From: UBA5216 sp043743335
Lineage (GTDB): Bacteria; Pseudomonadota; Gammaproteobacteria; Burkholderiales; SG8-41
Assembly (NCBI GenBank): GCA_043743335.1
Contig: JAYTWR010000199.1
Location: 5,445-69,444, forward strand
Direction of reading: 5' to 3'
Length of the DNA: 64,000 nt
The notes under the pieces were generated by a model. That model did not search any database. It was not told the origin of the DNA and was given only the letters and a program-made list of their open reading frames with translations. Position numbers and translations under genes: made by a program. This document shows positions 34,352-42,637 of this stretch, piece by piece (the stretch's first letter is position 1; each line of letters opens with the position of its first letter).

Positions 34352-35341
34352 ATGAAATTAATCATTAAAAACAAATACTTACAGTTATTTCTTTTGCCCG
34401 GCCTAGCGCTGGCACTACTCGCCTCTACCGCGTCGGGACAAGCCTATCCCAGCAAGCCCATACGCATCATCGTTGCTTACACACCGGCCGGCACTACCGA
34501 CATCCTCGCACGTGTGGTCGGGCAAAAACTGAGTGAGGCGTTTAGCCAGCCGGTGATTGTGGACAACCGTCCTGGCGTCAACGGCAACATCGGCACCGAC
34601 GTCGCCGCAAAAGCCACGCCCGACGGCCACACGCTGCTGATGGTGACTGCGGGCACGCACGGCATCAACCCGAGCTTGTATCGCAAACTGCCATGGGACG
34701 CGGTACGGGATTTCGCGCCGATTTCTCTGGTGGCGACCGTGCCCAATATTCTCGTGGTTAACAACAGCGTGCCGGCAAAAAGCGTCAAGGAATTCATCGC
34801 TTACATGAAGGCTAGTCCGGACAAATTCAACTACGGCACGCCGGGCAACGGCAGCACCGGGCACCTGTCGATGGAAATGTTCAAGGGCATGACCGGCACG
34901 CGCATCCAGCACATTCCGTACAAAGGCAGCGCGGGCGTATTGGCCGATGTGATCGGCGGCCAAATCACCGCCACCATCGACAACCTGCCGCCGTATCTAC
35001 CGCAGGTGAAAAGCGGAAAAATTCGCGGCCTAGCCGTCAGTTCACCCAAGCGCTCGCCGGTGATGCCCGACATTCCCACCATCGCCGAAGCAGCCGTGCC
35101 AGGCTACAGCTCAGGCTCGTGGTTCGGCCTCGTCGCGCCCGCAGGCACACCCAAGGCGGTTGTCGATAAATTGTCGGCGGAAACCGCGCGCATACTCAAA
35201 CTGCCGGATGTTGCCGAGCGGATATCTGCGCTGGGCGCGGAGGCCGTGGGCGACCGGCCTGAGCAGTTTGCGGCTTATATCAAGGCTGAGATTGCGAAGT
35301 GGGCTAAGGTGATTAAGGATGCGAATGTAGAGTTGCAATAG
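34352..35341 (+). CDS. Bug/TctC family periplasmic substrate-binding protein
   Basis: Full-length Bug receptor of 329 residues. It has a signal peptide (MKLIIKNKYLQLFLLPGLALALLASTASGQA), ligand loop YPSKPIRIIVAYTPAGTTDILARV, HIPYKGSAGVLADVIGGQI, and the end KAEIAKWAKVIKDANVELQ. It differs clearly from the upstream Bug pair, so it probably has another ligand. ATG 34352 gives the cleaner signal peptide; ATG 34322 would add ten polar residues and is an alternative. The N-terminal coding sequence contains a weak copy of the AT-rich repeat (34364-34381, minus strand). Confidence 0.88.
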   Translation: MKLIIKNKYLQLFLLPGLALALLASTASGQAYPSKPIRIIVAYTPAGTTDILARVVGQKLSEAFSQPVIVDNRPGVNGNIGTDVAAKATPDGHTLLMVTAGTHGINPSLYRKLPWDAVRDFAPISLVATVPNILVVNNSVPAKSVKEFIAYMKASPDKFNYGTPGNGSTGHLSMEMFKGMTGTRIQHIPYKGSAGVLADVIGGQITATIDNLPPYLPQVKSGKIRGLAVSSPKRSPVMPDIPTIAEAAVPGYSSGSWFGLVAPAGTPKAVVDKLSAETARILKLPDVAERISALGAEAVGDRPEQFAAYIKAEIAKWAKVIKDANVELQ

Positions 35342-35380
35342 CACGCCAGAGCGTAGTGCTTAGCCTTAACAGGCAGGAAA

Positions 35381-37918
35381 ATGTCTAACAAAGAAGCCAC
35401 CGCTCGCATCAAAATCAACAAGCTGCTTGAAACAGCGGGCTGGCGTTTTTTTGTTGACGGCAACCAAGCCGCGAACATTCGCCTTGAGCCCAGCATTACG
35501 ATCAAGACAACCGATCTGGATGCGCTGGGCGAAAACTTCGAGAAAACCAGCAAGGGGTTCATCGACTTTCTGCTGCTCGACACCAAGGGGTTTCCTCTTA
35601 TCGTGCTCGAAGCCAAGTCCGAGGATAAAAACCCGCTGACCGGCAAGGAACAGGCACGCCGCTATGCCAAATCGCAGAACTGTCGCTTTGTCATGCTTTC
35701 AAACGGCAACCTGCACTACTTCTGGGATTTGGCGCGTGGCAACCCGTACATCGTCACTACGTTTCCAACGCCGGATTCGGTCATCGGCTACCAAAAATCC
35801 ATACCTAATCCGCAGCGTCTCACAGACGAGAAAGTCAAAGACGACTATATCGTCCGCACGCAACGGCCAAATTACCAGTCCGAGGCTGCGTGGCAAATTG
35901 AAGCCGAGCGCGCCGATTACATACAAACCAACAAGTTGCGTTTTCTGCGGCCTTACCAATTGCGGGCCATACAGGCGCTGCAATGGGCGGTGAAAGACGG
36001 CAAGGACCGTTTTCTGTTCGAGATGGCCACCGGTACCGGCAAAACATTGACTGCTGCCGCCGTCATTAAGCTGTTCCTGCGCTCGGGCAATGCCTCGCGT
36101 GTGTTGTTTCTGGTGGATCGCCTTGAACTCGAAGACCAGGCCTGGAAGGCATTTGCTGCTGTGTTGTCGGCGGACTTCAAATCGGTGATTTACAAAGAGA
36201 GCCGTGACGAGTGGCGGCACGCGGAGATTGTCGTTACCACCGTTCAGTCGCTGCTGTTCAACAACAAATACCAGCGGCTGTTTTCGCCCACCGACTTTGA
36301 TCTAGTGATTTCCGATGAAGCGCACCGCTCCATCGGCGGCAACGCGCGCGCCGTGTTTGATTATTTTGTCGGCTACAAGCTCGGCCTGACGGCAACCCCG
36401 CGCGATTATCTCAAGCGCTTTGACCAGAAAAAGCGCACCACGCGTGATCCGCGTGAAGCCGAGCGCCGCCTGTTGCTCGACACCTACCGCACCTTCGGCT
36501 GCGAAAACAGCCTGCCCACATTTCGCTATTCGTTGCTGGATGGCGTCAAAGACGGCTACCTGATCAACCCTACCGTGGTCGATGCGCGTACCGACATCAC
36601 TACCGACCTGTTGTCTGAAGAAGGTTTTGTCGTCAACTACACCGACGACCGGGGCGACGATCAAGAAGAAGCCTACAAACAGACAGAATTCGAGAAACGC
36701 TTTTTCTCGGATGCAACTAACCAATTGTTTTGTAAGACATTTTTGGAAAATGCCCTGCGCGATCCCGTCAGCGGCGAAATCGGCAAATCCATCGTCTTCG
36801 CCGTCAGCCAGCATCACGCCGCCAAACTCGCGCAAATCCTGAATGAAATGGCCGACCGCATGTACCCGGGCAAGTATCAGTCCGATTTCGCGGTGCAGGT
36901 GACCTCACAAATCCCCGGCGCGCAGCAGTACACGCTTAATTTCTCCAACAACAATCTGCTCGGATCGGCCAATTTTCTGCTGGCATACAAGACCAGCAAG
37001 GCGCGCGTCTGCGTCACTGTGGGTATGATGACCACCGGCTACGACTGCCCCGATATTCTCAACCTTGGCATGTTCCGGCCAATCTTCTCGCCGACCGACT
37101 TTATCCAGATCAAAGGGCGCGGCACGCGCAAGCACGACTTTCGTGAGCAATTGCTGGATGCTGACCTTAAAACCGAGGTTGCCCAGCCGGACAAGACCGC
37201 ATACAAGCTGTTCGACTTCTTCGCCAACTGCGAATTTTTCGAAGAGGAATTCAATTACGACAAAGTGCTGAAATTGCCCAAACCCAAGGGTAAGGGAGGT
37301 GGTGGCGGCATCGTTGATCCGCCGATTGTATATGACACCTATGAACACTTCGGCGGCGACATTGTCGCCTCCATGCGCGTGGAGCAAATCAGCGCCGACG
37401 GCATGCGTATCGACCGCATGTTCTTCGAGCACTTCGAGGATACCGTGCGCGACAACGCCGAAATCGCCAAAGCCGTCGAAGCCGGCCAGTGGGATCAGGT
37501 GATCGATTACGTCAACCGGGAGGTGTTTGACAAGCCCGACGAGTATTACAACCTCGAAAAGCTGCGCAAGGCCGCTGCGGTGGACCGCCGGCTGACGCTG
37601 CGCGAAATCCTCGAAAAGATCTTCGGCCTGATCCCGCGCTTCAAATCCAAGGATGAATTGCTAGAAGAAGAATTCTCAAAATTTGTAGCCGACTACAAAC
37701 CTAACGAAGCCGAAGCGATTCCCGCGATCCGAACCTTCTTCAAGGCCTACGTCACCAGCGGCCGCGTGCGCGACATCATCGACAGCAAAGACTTTACCGA
37801 TCTCGCCACCAACCCGTACTTTCACACGCGCGACTACCGCGCCGTGCCAACCAAATACCGCAACCTCATTCCCGAATACATCAAGGACTACGTGTCCCTG
37901 AATCAGTTTGCTCCCTAG
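35381..37918 (+). CDS. hsdR: Type I restriction endonuclease subunit R
   Basis: Motor and nuclease subunit of a type I restriction complex. The N-terminal PD-(D/E)xK nuclease shows D62 (GFIDFLLLD) and E77-x-K79 (LIVLEAKSE). The superfamily 2 helicase core has Walker A EMATGTGKT (ending at T222), DEAH at 312-315 and GLTATPRDYLKRF. An EcoEI-type C-terminal domain follows, with a glycine-rich linker (PKGKGGGGGIVDPP). Its 845 residues place it with shorter EcoEI-like R subunits. It is followed after 6 bases by hsdM. It cuts DNA far from unmethylated recognition sites after translocation. Confidence 0.95.
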   Translation: MSNKEATARIKINKLLETAGWRFFVDGNQAANIRLEPSITIKTTDLDALGENFEKTSKGFIDFLLLDTKGFPLIVLEAKSEDKNPLTGKEQARRYAKSQNCRFVMLSNGNLHYFWDLARGNPYIVTTFPTPDSVIGYQKSIPNPQRLTDEKVKDDYIVRTQRPNYQSEAAWQIEAERADYIQTNKLRFLRPYQLRAIQALQWAVKDGKDRFLFEMATGTGKTLTAAAVIKLFLRSGNASRVLFLVDRLELEDQAWKAFAAVLSADFKSVIYKESRDEWRHAEIVVTTVQSLLFNNKYQRLFSPTDFDLVISDEAHRSIGGNARAVFDYFVGYKLGLTATPRDYLKRFDQKKRTTRDPREAERRLLLDTYRTFGCENSLPTFRYSLLDGVKDGYLINPTVVDARTDITTDLLSEEGFVVNYTDDRGDDQEEAYKQTEFEKRFFSDATNQLFCKTFLENALRDPVSGEIGKSIVFAVSQHHAAKLAQILNEMADRMYPGKYQSDFAVQVTSQIPGAQQYTLNFSNNNLLGSANFLLAYKTSKARVCVTVGMMTTGYDCPDILNLGMFRPIFSPTDFIQIKGRGTRKHDFREQLLDADLKTEVAQPDKTAYKLFDFFANCEFFEEEFNYDKVLKLPKPKGKGGGGGIVDPPIVYDTYEHFGGDIVASMRVEQISADGMRIDRMFFEHFEDTVRDNAEIAKAVEAGQWDQVIDYVNREVFDKPDEYYNLEKLRKAAAVDRRLTLREILEKIFGLIPRFKSKDELLEEEFSKFVADYKPNEAEAIPAIRTFFKAYVTSGRVRDIIDSKDFTDLATNPYFHTRDYRAVPTKYRNLIPEYIKDYVSLNQFAP

Positions 37919-37924
37919 GACACC

Positions 37925-39430
37925 ATGCTTGATACCGTCACCAAACGCCGCATCGACACCGCCCGCGATATTCTCGTCGGCAAAGTGCCCGACCCCAAAT
38001 CGCAGGTGGAGCAGATTACGATCGCGCTGATCTACAAATTCATGGACGACATGGACGCCGAGGCCGAAGAACTCGGCGGCAAACGCAAATTCTTCACGAA
38101 TGAATTTGCGCGTTACGGCTGGGCCAAATTGATGAGCCCCAGCCTTGGCGGCCACGAAATGCTCGGCCTCTATGGCGAAGGCATCGCGAAAATGCCGGAG
38201 AACCCGGGCATCCCGCCGTTGTTCCGCGACATCTTCAAAAACGCCTACCTGCCGTACCGTGACCCGGAAACGCTCAAGGCCTTTCTCAAGATCATTAACG
38301 AATTCACCTACGACCATTCCGAGCGGCTGGGCGACGCCTTTGAATACCTGCTCTCCGTGCTGGGCAGTCAGGGCGATGCCGGGCAGTTCCGCACGCCGCG
38401 CCACATCATTGATTTTATGGTGAAAATTGTCGATCCGAAAAAGGGCGATGTAGTGCTCGACCCGGCCTGCGGCACGGCGGGCTTCCTGATCTCCGCGTAC
38501 AAACACATCCTCAAAGCCAACAGCACTTCTCCCCTCGCCCTCCGGGACAAGGGAACACTTGAAGCGAAGCAGAGGGGCGGGGGTGAGGGAAACGGAGTGA
38601 GATCAGGCGACTTGCTAACCCCCGACGACAAAGGCCGCCTCGCGCAAAACTTCAAGGGCTACGACATCTCGCCCGACATGGTGCGCCTGTCGCTGGTGAA
38701 CTTGTATCTGCACGGTTTTACCGATCCGCACATCGTCGAATACGACACCCTCACCTCAGAAGAGCGGTGGAACGAAACCGCCGATGTAATCCTCGCCAAT
38801 CCGCCGTTTATGTCGCCCAAAGGCGGTATCAAACCGCACAAACGTTTTTCGATCCAGGCCAAGCGCAGCGAAGTGCTGTTCGTCGATTACATGGCCGAGC
38901 ACCTCACTCCCAACGGCCGCGCTGGCATCATCGTGCCCGAAGGCATCATCTTCAATAACAATAGCGCCTACACGCAACTGCGCAAAATGCTGGTGGAAAA
39001 CAGCCTTGTTGCCGTGGTGTCGCTGCCAGCAGGCGTTTTCAACCCCTACTCCCCAGTCAAAACGTCGATTCTGATTCTCGACAAAGCGCTGGCCAAACAG
39101 GCGCAGACTATCGCGTTTTTCAAGATTGAGAACGACGGATTCGGCCTTGGTGCGCAGCGGCGGGCGATTGAGAAGAATGATTTGCCAGCAGTGCAGGCGG
39201 AACTCGATGCCTATTTGCAAACGTTGCGCAGCGACCGACCTTTAGAACCCTCTCCCTCCGGGAGAGGGCAGGGTGAGGGAGAGCAGTTGAGCTGCGGCCT
39301 GATCGTGTCAAAAGAGAAGATCGCGGCGAATGGGGATTACAACCTGAGCGGGGAGCGGTATGGTGATCAGCCTCGCCTACTTCAAGCAGAGTGGCCGATT
39401 GTTCGCTCGGAGAAATTTCCACGTTTATGA
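37925..39430 (+). CDS. hsdM: Type I restriction-modification N6-adenine methyltransferase subunit M
   Basis: Methylates adenine within the site chosen by HsdS. It has an N-terminal helical HsdM domain, SAM motif DPACGTAGF (179-187) and catalytic NPPF (292-295). Two stretches do not belong to the family. Residues about 200-227 (SPLALRDKGTLEAKQRGGGEGNG) and about 439-457 (RPLEPSPSGRGQGEGEQ) are translated dispersed DNA repeats inserted in frame. The stop is at 39430, 40 bases inside hsdS. The end (NLSGERYG...EWPIVRSEKFPRL) resembles the start of an S subunit before losing frame, so an M-S fusion may have been split. Activity is plausible, since both motifs survive. Confidence 0.92.
   Translation: MLDTVTKRRIDTARDILVGKVPDPKSQVEQITIALIYKFMDDMDAEAEELGGKRKFFTNEFARYGWAKLMSPSLGGHEMLGLYGEGIAKMPENPGIPPLFRDIFKNAYLPYRDPETLKAFLKIINEFTYDHSERLGDAFEYLLSVLGSQGDAGQFRTPRHIIDFMVKIVDPKKGDVVLDPACGTAGFLISAYKHILKANSTSPLALRDKGTLEAKQRGGGEGNGVRSGDLLTPDDKGRLAQNFKGYDISPDMVRLSLVNLYLHGFTDPHIVEYDTLTSEERWNETADVILANPPFMSPKGGIKPHKRFSIQAKRSEVLFVDYMAEHLTPNGRAGIIVPEGIIFNNNSAYTQLRKMLVENSLVAVVSLPAGVFNPYSPVKTSILILDKALAKQAQTIAFFKIENDGFGLGAQRRAIEKNDLPAVQAELDAYLQTLRSDRPLEPSPSGRGQGEGEQLSCGLIVSKEKIAANGDYNLSGERYGDQPRLLQAEWPIVRSEKFPRL
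38527..38590. repeat. REP-like repeat inserted in hsdM (first)
   Basis: CTCCCCTCGCCC and GAGGGGCGGGGGTGAGGG are two complementary ends of the widespread CCCTCTCCC...GGGTGAGGG type of intergenic repeat. Here they lie inside hsdM and keep its frame, adding about 25-30 residues just after the SAM-binding motif. Confidence 0.65.
39248..39279. repeat. REP-like repeat inserted in hsdM (second)
   Basis: CCCTCTCCC (39248-39256) and GGGAGAGGG (39260-39268) form a 9-base-pair stem with a 3-base loop, followed by CAGGGTGAGGG. This is a classical dispersed palindrome, normally intergenic, but here it is translated in frame near the HsdM C-terminus as PSPSGRGQGEGE. Confidence 0.75.
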
Positions 39431-40575
39431 CTGGCGGGACGCCCACTTCAACGGTAGCGGAGTATTACGAAAACGGAACTGTACCGTGGTTGGTGTCAGG
39501 TGATATTCACGGATTTGAGATTTGGAACTGCGATAAACGTATTACTCAGAAGGCAGTAGATAACTCAAATGCCCGAGTCCTGCCAAAAAACAGCGTCTTG
39601 ATTGCACTGAATGGGCAAGGAAAAACTCGCGGGACGGTTGCATTGCTACGAATGGAAGGGGCTACCTGCAATCAATCGCTAGTCGCGATTACGCCGTTAC
39701 AGCCGATACGTGCCCTCGCGGAATTTATCTTTCTGGTGTTGCGTTCAATGTATGCCGACATCCGCGCGTTAACGGGGGATACTGAACGAAGCGGCCTGAA
39801 CATGCCGATCTTGAGGGGCATTCAAATCCCGCTGCCACCACTGGATGTGCAGAAGGAAATCGTGGCGGAGATCGAGGGTTACCAGAAAGTCATCAACGGC
39901 GCCCGCGCCGTCCTCGATAACTACCGCCCCCACATTCCCATCCACCCGGACTGGCCGATGGCAGCCGTTGCCGAAGTGAGCCTAGTTAATCCGAAAAAAT
40001 CGGAAGTAGCTGATCTTGATACTGCAACGGTCGTTTCATTCGTTCCGATGGCGGATGTTGGTGAGAACGCTATGTACTTTGAGCCGCAAGGCACGAAGCG
40101 TTTGGATGAAGTTACTACAAGCTACACATATTTCAAAGATGGCGACGTTCTGATTGCCAAGGTTACTCCGTGCTTTGAAAACGGTAAGGCTGGCATCGCT
40201 CGGGGTTTGCATAACGGCGTCGGGTTTGGATCAAGCGAGTTCTATGTTCTTAGACCTACAGCTACCGTGTTGGCTGAGTGGCTGTTCATATGTGTGACAA
40301 CCCCGACCTTCCGCGCATTTGCGACTGCGCAGATGACAGGAACGGGCGGATTACAGCGGGTTCCACGAGCGGTTGTAGAGAATTATCGAATTCCGTTGCC
40401 GCCGTTAGATATGCAACAACAAATCGTCGCCGAAATCGAAGTCGAGCAGCGGCTGGTCGCCGCCAACCGCGAACTGATTGCCCGCTTCGAGAAAAAAATT
40501 CAGGCCACGCTGGCGCGTGTGTGGGGTGAGAACGCATTAACCATGCCCGCGCAACCACTGGATGCTGCCGCATAG
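39391..40575 (+). CDS. hsdS: Type I restriction-modification specificity subunit S
   Basis: Recognises the bipartite DNA target for the HsdR/M complex. There are two target-recognition domains, each closed by a conserved helix region: GIQIPLPPLDVQKEIVAEIEGYQKVINGARAVL (about 150-182) and YRIPLPPLDMQQQIVAEIEVEQRLVAANRELIARFEKKIQATLARVWGE (about 330-380). The GTG at 39391 lies 40 bases inside hsdM. It leaves a first domain slightly short at its N-terminus (SLGEISTFMTGGTP, where relatives have W...LGEI). It has 394 residues. The last gene of the R-M operon; an AT-rich border repeat follows. Confidence 0.9.
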   Translation: MADCSLGEISTFMTGGTPTSTVAEYYENGTVPWLVSGDIHGFEIWNCDKRITQKAVDNSNARVLPKNSVLIALNGQGKTRGTVALLRMEGATCNQSLVAITPLQPIRALAEFIFLVLRSMYADIRALTGDTERSGLNMPILRGIQIPLPPLDVQKEIVAEIEGYQKVINGARAVLDNYRPHIPIHPDWPMAAVAEVSLVNPKKSEVADLDTATVVSFVPMADVGENAMYFEPQGTKRLDEVTTSYTYFKDGDVLIAKVTPCFENGKAGIARGLHNGVGFGSSEFYVLRPTATVLAEWLFICVTTPTFRAFATAQMTGTGGLQRVPRAVVENYRIPLPPLDMQQQIVAEIEVEQRLVAANRELIARFEKKIQATLARVWGENALTMPAQPLDAAA

Positions 40576-40586
40576 TTAAATTATTC

Positions 40587-40604
40587 AATAAAAACAGATA
40601 GTTA
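40587..40604 (-). repeat. AT-rich gene-border repeat, copy 7
   Basis: Minus-strand TAACTATCTGTTTTTATT, 15 of 18 positions, followed by GAATAATTT exactly as in copy 4. It lies 11 bases after the hsdS stop, between two convergent genes. Confidence 0.65.
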
Positions 40605-40605
40605 C

Positions 40606-40645
40606 AATAAGGCTCCGCTGCTTGCGGGCTACTGCCCGCCTTATT
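40606..40645. terminator. Possible bidirectional terminator between hsdS and PIN gene
   Basis: AATAAGGC (40606-40613) pairs with GCCTTATT (40638-40645), and an inner stem GCGGGC/GCCCGC (40624-40629/40634-40639) can form as an alternative. The PIN gene stop codon lies in one arm. A-rich and T-rich flanks fit termination in both directions, but the T tracts are short. Confidence 0.45.
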
Positions 40646-41138
40646 TCTTGTGCTGGCGCAGTTGGCGTTCCACTTCGTCCCAAGGCAGGCGCCTGCCCGC
40701 CGCCTTCATTTTTGCGTAAGCGGTCTCGGCCTGTTTGACCGTCAATAACTTTCCGTCGATCAGTTGCCCAATGAGCCACAAGGTGCCATGTACAGTGATT
40801 TTTTCGGCCTTTGCAACAAGGCGCAATTTTGCGTCGCCGGTGAGCAGGGTGGTTTTCTCCTGCCACGCGAGCGCGAGCGCCAGCAGATCGTTGATGCTGG
40901 CGCCGCTGGTTGCGTGCTTCTCGATCAGCGAGCCTGCGTGCACAACGGTTGCCGGCGACAATTCGATACACTTCAAACCCAGCGCCGTCAGGTCGGAATG
41001 GGCAGCGCGCAACTCTTCTTCGTAGAGGGTGTCCGGCACGGCAAAGGTCACGTTCAGACGGAACATCGGGTGAACGATGCCGCCGGTTTCCATATCGATC
41101 AGAATGTTGGCATCACTGATCAGCAGCCGTTGCGTCAC
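40641..41138 (-). CDS. PIN-domain protein (toxin-like)
   Basis: 165-residue PIN-fold protein, a family of Mg2+-dependent RNases that includes VapC toxins. Acidic residues typical of the active site are seen at D9 (LLISDANILIDME), E40-E42 (YEEELRA), D83 area (INDLLALALA) and TGDAKLR. Its start overlaps the end of the upstream XRE-ImmA gene by 26 bases, so the two are translationally coupled. This pairing of a DNA-binding metalloprotease with a PIN protein recurs in defence and mobile regions and resembles a toxin-antitoxin arrangement. The target RNA is unknown. Confidence 0.82.
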   Translation of the reverse strand: MTQRLLISDANILIDMETGGIVHPMFRLNVTFAVPDTLYEEELRAAHSDLTALGLKCIELSPATVVHAGSLIEKHATSGASINDLLALALAWQEKTTLLTGDAKLRLVAKAEKITVHGTLWLIGQLIDGKLLTVKQAETAYAKMKAAGRRLPWDEVERQLRQHKK

Positions 41139-42177
41139 TTTGCATGTTCCGTTCTTTTTGGAATTGTGTGAGCGGCTTGCGCAGTAATTCAGCGGCCTTG
41201 GATTCGCTGATCAAATCTTGCCCGAGCGCGCGATACACCAGTTGTGCGAAGAGTTGAGGCTTTTCCTTGGGATAGGCATCGCCGGGTTCAACCTTGGTCC
41301 AACGTCGCACGGCGAAGTACTTGCGCATGGCGATGTAACGATGTTCCGACAGAATGCCGAGATCCTTGGCGCGGTGCATCCAGCCTTGCATGCTTAGTCC
41401 GTAGGCGTGCTTCAGTGCTGCCAATTCCTGCGGTTCGAGCCAGTCACGCCGTTCGCCGAGTTCCTTGCGAACCTCGGATCGGGGTACCAGAAACGCACCG
41501 GCAAAACGATTGGACGCCGCTTCAATGGCAATGTTGTCGCCCAACCGGCCCTGCAACACGAGGTGGCCCAACTCGTGCGCCAAGGTGAATCGCTGACGGT
41601 CGCCGGGCGCCTGCGCGCTGACCGCGACAATGGGAGTGCCGTCTACCTTGCAGGCCAGACCGTCGAAATTTCCGGGGATGGCATCGGACTGAATGACTTT
41701 GATCCCGCGTTCTTCGAGCATGTCGATGACAACAGGAATGGGGTCTACGCCAAGGTTCCATGCGGTGCGCAGTTTCAGCGCCATGTCCTCGATCTGATCG
41801 AAGGACGCTACGTGCTTCGGCAGGCTGGCCGGCAATTTGAATGTCTCGACCGGGCCGTTGGGCAGAAATTGTTCCAGTTCGATGAAACGTTCAAGTTGTT
41901 CGATCGCATCGCCCTTGATCTGGTCGAGCGTTTTGCCGCGAAGTTTTGAATGCTTGCGGTAATTCACGTCCCGCAGTTCGACTTTCACCGGGCGAAAAAA
42001 ATACTCTGTGCGTACGCCCAAGGCCTTCGCCAGCCCGAGCAGCACACTGGACGAGGGTATGGATTTGCCGGTCTCGTACTTTGAGATTGCCATGGCGGTT
42101 ACCTCAACGCGTTCCGCGAGCGCGCGCAGGGAAAGGCCGACTGCGGTTCGTGCCTGTTTGATCCGATCTCCGATCAT
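41113..42177 (-). CDS. XRE-family regulator with ImmA/IrrE metallopeptidase domain
   Basis: Two-domain protein of 354 residues. The N-terminal Cro/CI HTH (IGDRIKQARTAVGLSLRALAERVEVTAMAISKYETGK) is followed, after a linker, by an ImmA/IrrE (DUF955) zinc peptidase with HELGH in FTLAHELGHLVLQG and the downstream glutamate region EAASNRFAGAFLVP. Such proteins bind their own promoter and can cleave a regulator when activated. ATG 42177 is chosen because the HTH starts there and GGTGAAGG lies just before it. An ATG at 42213 would place 12 codons inside the palindromic operator. It is cotranscribed with the PIN gene. Confidence 0.88.
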   Translation of the reverse strand: MIGDRIKQARTAVGLSLRALAERVEVTAMAISKYETGKSIPSSSVLLGLAKALGVRTEYFFRPVKVELRDVNYRKHSKLRGKTLDQIKGDAIEQLERFIELEQFLPNGPVETFKLPASLPKHVASFDQIEDMALKLRTAWNLGVDPIPVVIDMLEERGIKVIQSDAIPGNFDGLACKVDGTPIVAVSAQAPGDRQRFTLAHELGHLVLQGRLGDNIAIEAASNRFAGAFLVPRSEVRKELGERRDWLEPQELAALKHAYGLSMQGWMHRAKDLGILSEHRYIAMRKYFAVRRWTKVEPGDAYPKEKPQLFAQLVYRALGQDLISESKAAELLRKPLTQFQKERNMQSDATAADQ

Positions 42178-42189
42178 GCCTTCACCGTA

Positions 42190-42226
42190 GTTTACAAAAT
42201 TGACTATTTTCATATTTTTTGTAAAC
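42190..42226. promoter_or_regulatory. Palindromic operator in front of XRE-ImmA gene
   Basis: GTTTACAAAA (42190-42199) and its exact complement TTTTGTAAAC (42217-42226), with centres 27 bases apart, lie just upstream of the XRE-ImmA start. They also overlap the divergent promoter. The symmetry and position suggest binding of the XRE protein to both half-sites, repressing both directions. Confidence 0.7.
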
Positions 42227-42227
42227 T
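42200..42227 (+). promoter_or_regulatory. Putative promoter for the small protein gene at 42291
   Basis: TTGACT (42200-42205), 16-base spacer, TAAACT (42222-42227). The -10 element is inside the right operator arm, so binding there would block it. It points to the 57-residue protein gene and possibly the macrodomain gene. Confidence 0.5.
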
Positions 42228-42290
42228 ATCCTCTCTGCACGGAAGAAAGTCAATTAAATATTTTATATCAATAGGTTAGGAGTTTATCTT

Positions 42291-42464
42291 ATGGCTAAAA
42301 ACCCTCCCGCAGGAGACAATCACCGCATTGGTGCCGTACGCGACCGCTCGCAGGTATTCAACCCACACAACCAACGATGGGTCAAGCGCAATGACGATAC
42401 GGGACGATTTATGGATCAGAAAGCCAACACCGAGCCGTTCAAGGGTGTGCGACGCGAAAAATAG
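42291..42464 (+). CDS. Small basic conserved hypothetical protein (57 aa)
   Basis: ATG at 42291 is preceded by TTAGGAG with 8-base spacing, an excellent ribosome site. It encodes 57 residues: MAKNPPAGDNHRIGAVRDRS, then a middle part with FNPHNQRWVKRNDDTGRFMD, and QKANTEPFKGVRREK. It is basic, rich in Asn/Arg/Lys/Gly and without membrane segments. I recall similar small proteins of unknown function with the pattern NP..G..RIGAV..RSQ.FNP....W.KR...TGRFMD.K....PFKGVR. It lies in a defence island, opposite the XRE-ImmA gene and under the shared operator. Function unknown. Confidence 0.75.
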   Translation: MAKNPPAGDNHRIGAVRDRSQVFNPHNQRWVKRNDDTGRFMDQKANTEPFKGVRREK

Positions 42465-42637
42465 ACGTGCCGGCGAATCGTTAGATGCAGTGTGACTTCT
42501 TCGCGCGGAGAATCGCGCGGGTGGCATCGGCGTTGGAATAAGGTGAACAGGTTCAGGATATCGACTGCCTGGCTTCCGATAGCCGTTGTACGAGCGGGCT
42601 ATGATAGCCACCCAAAATGATTTGATACTGGCTTCCG

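Noticed and set aside
38523..38606. Extra domain in HsdM after the SAM motif
   Set aside because: The residues are the translation of a dispersed DNA palindrome, low in complexity, so no functional domain is claimed.
42276..42611. 111-codon minus-strand frame opposite the 57-residue gene
   Set aside because: No ribosome site and no family pattern, while the plus strand has a strong ribosome site and an organised small protein.
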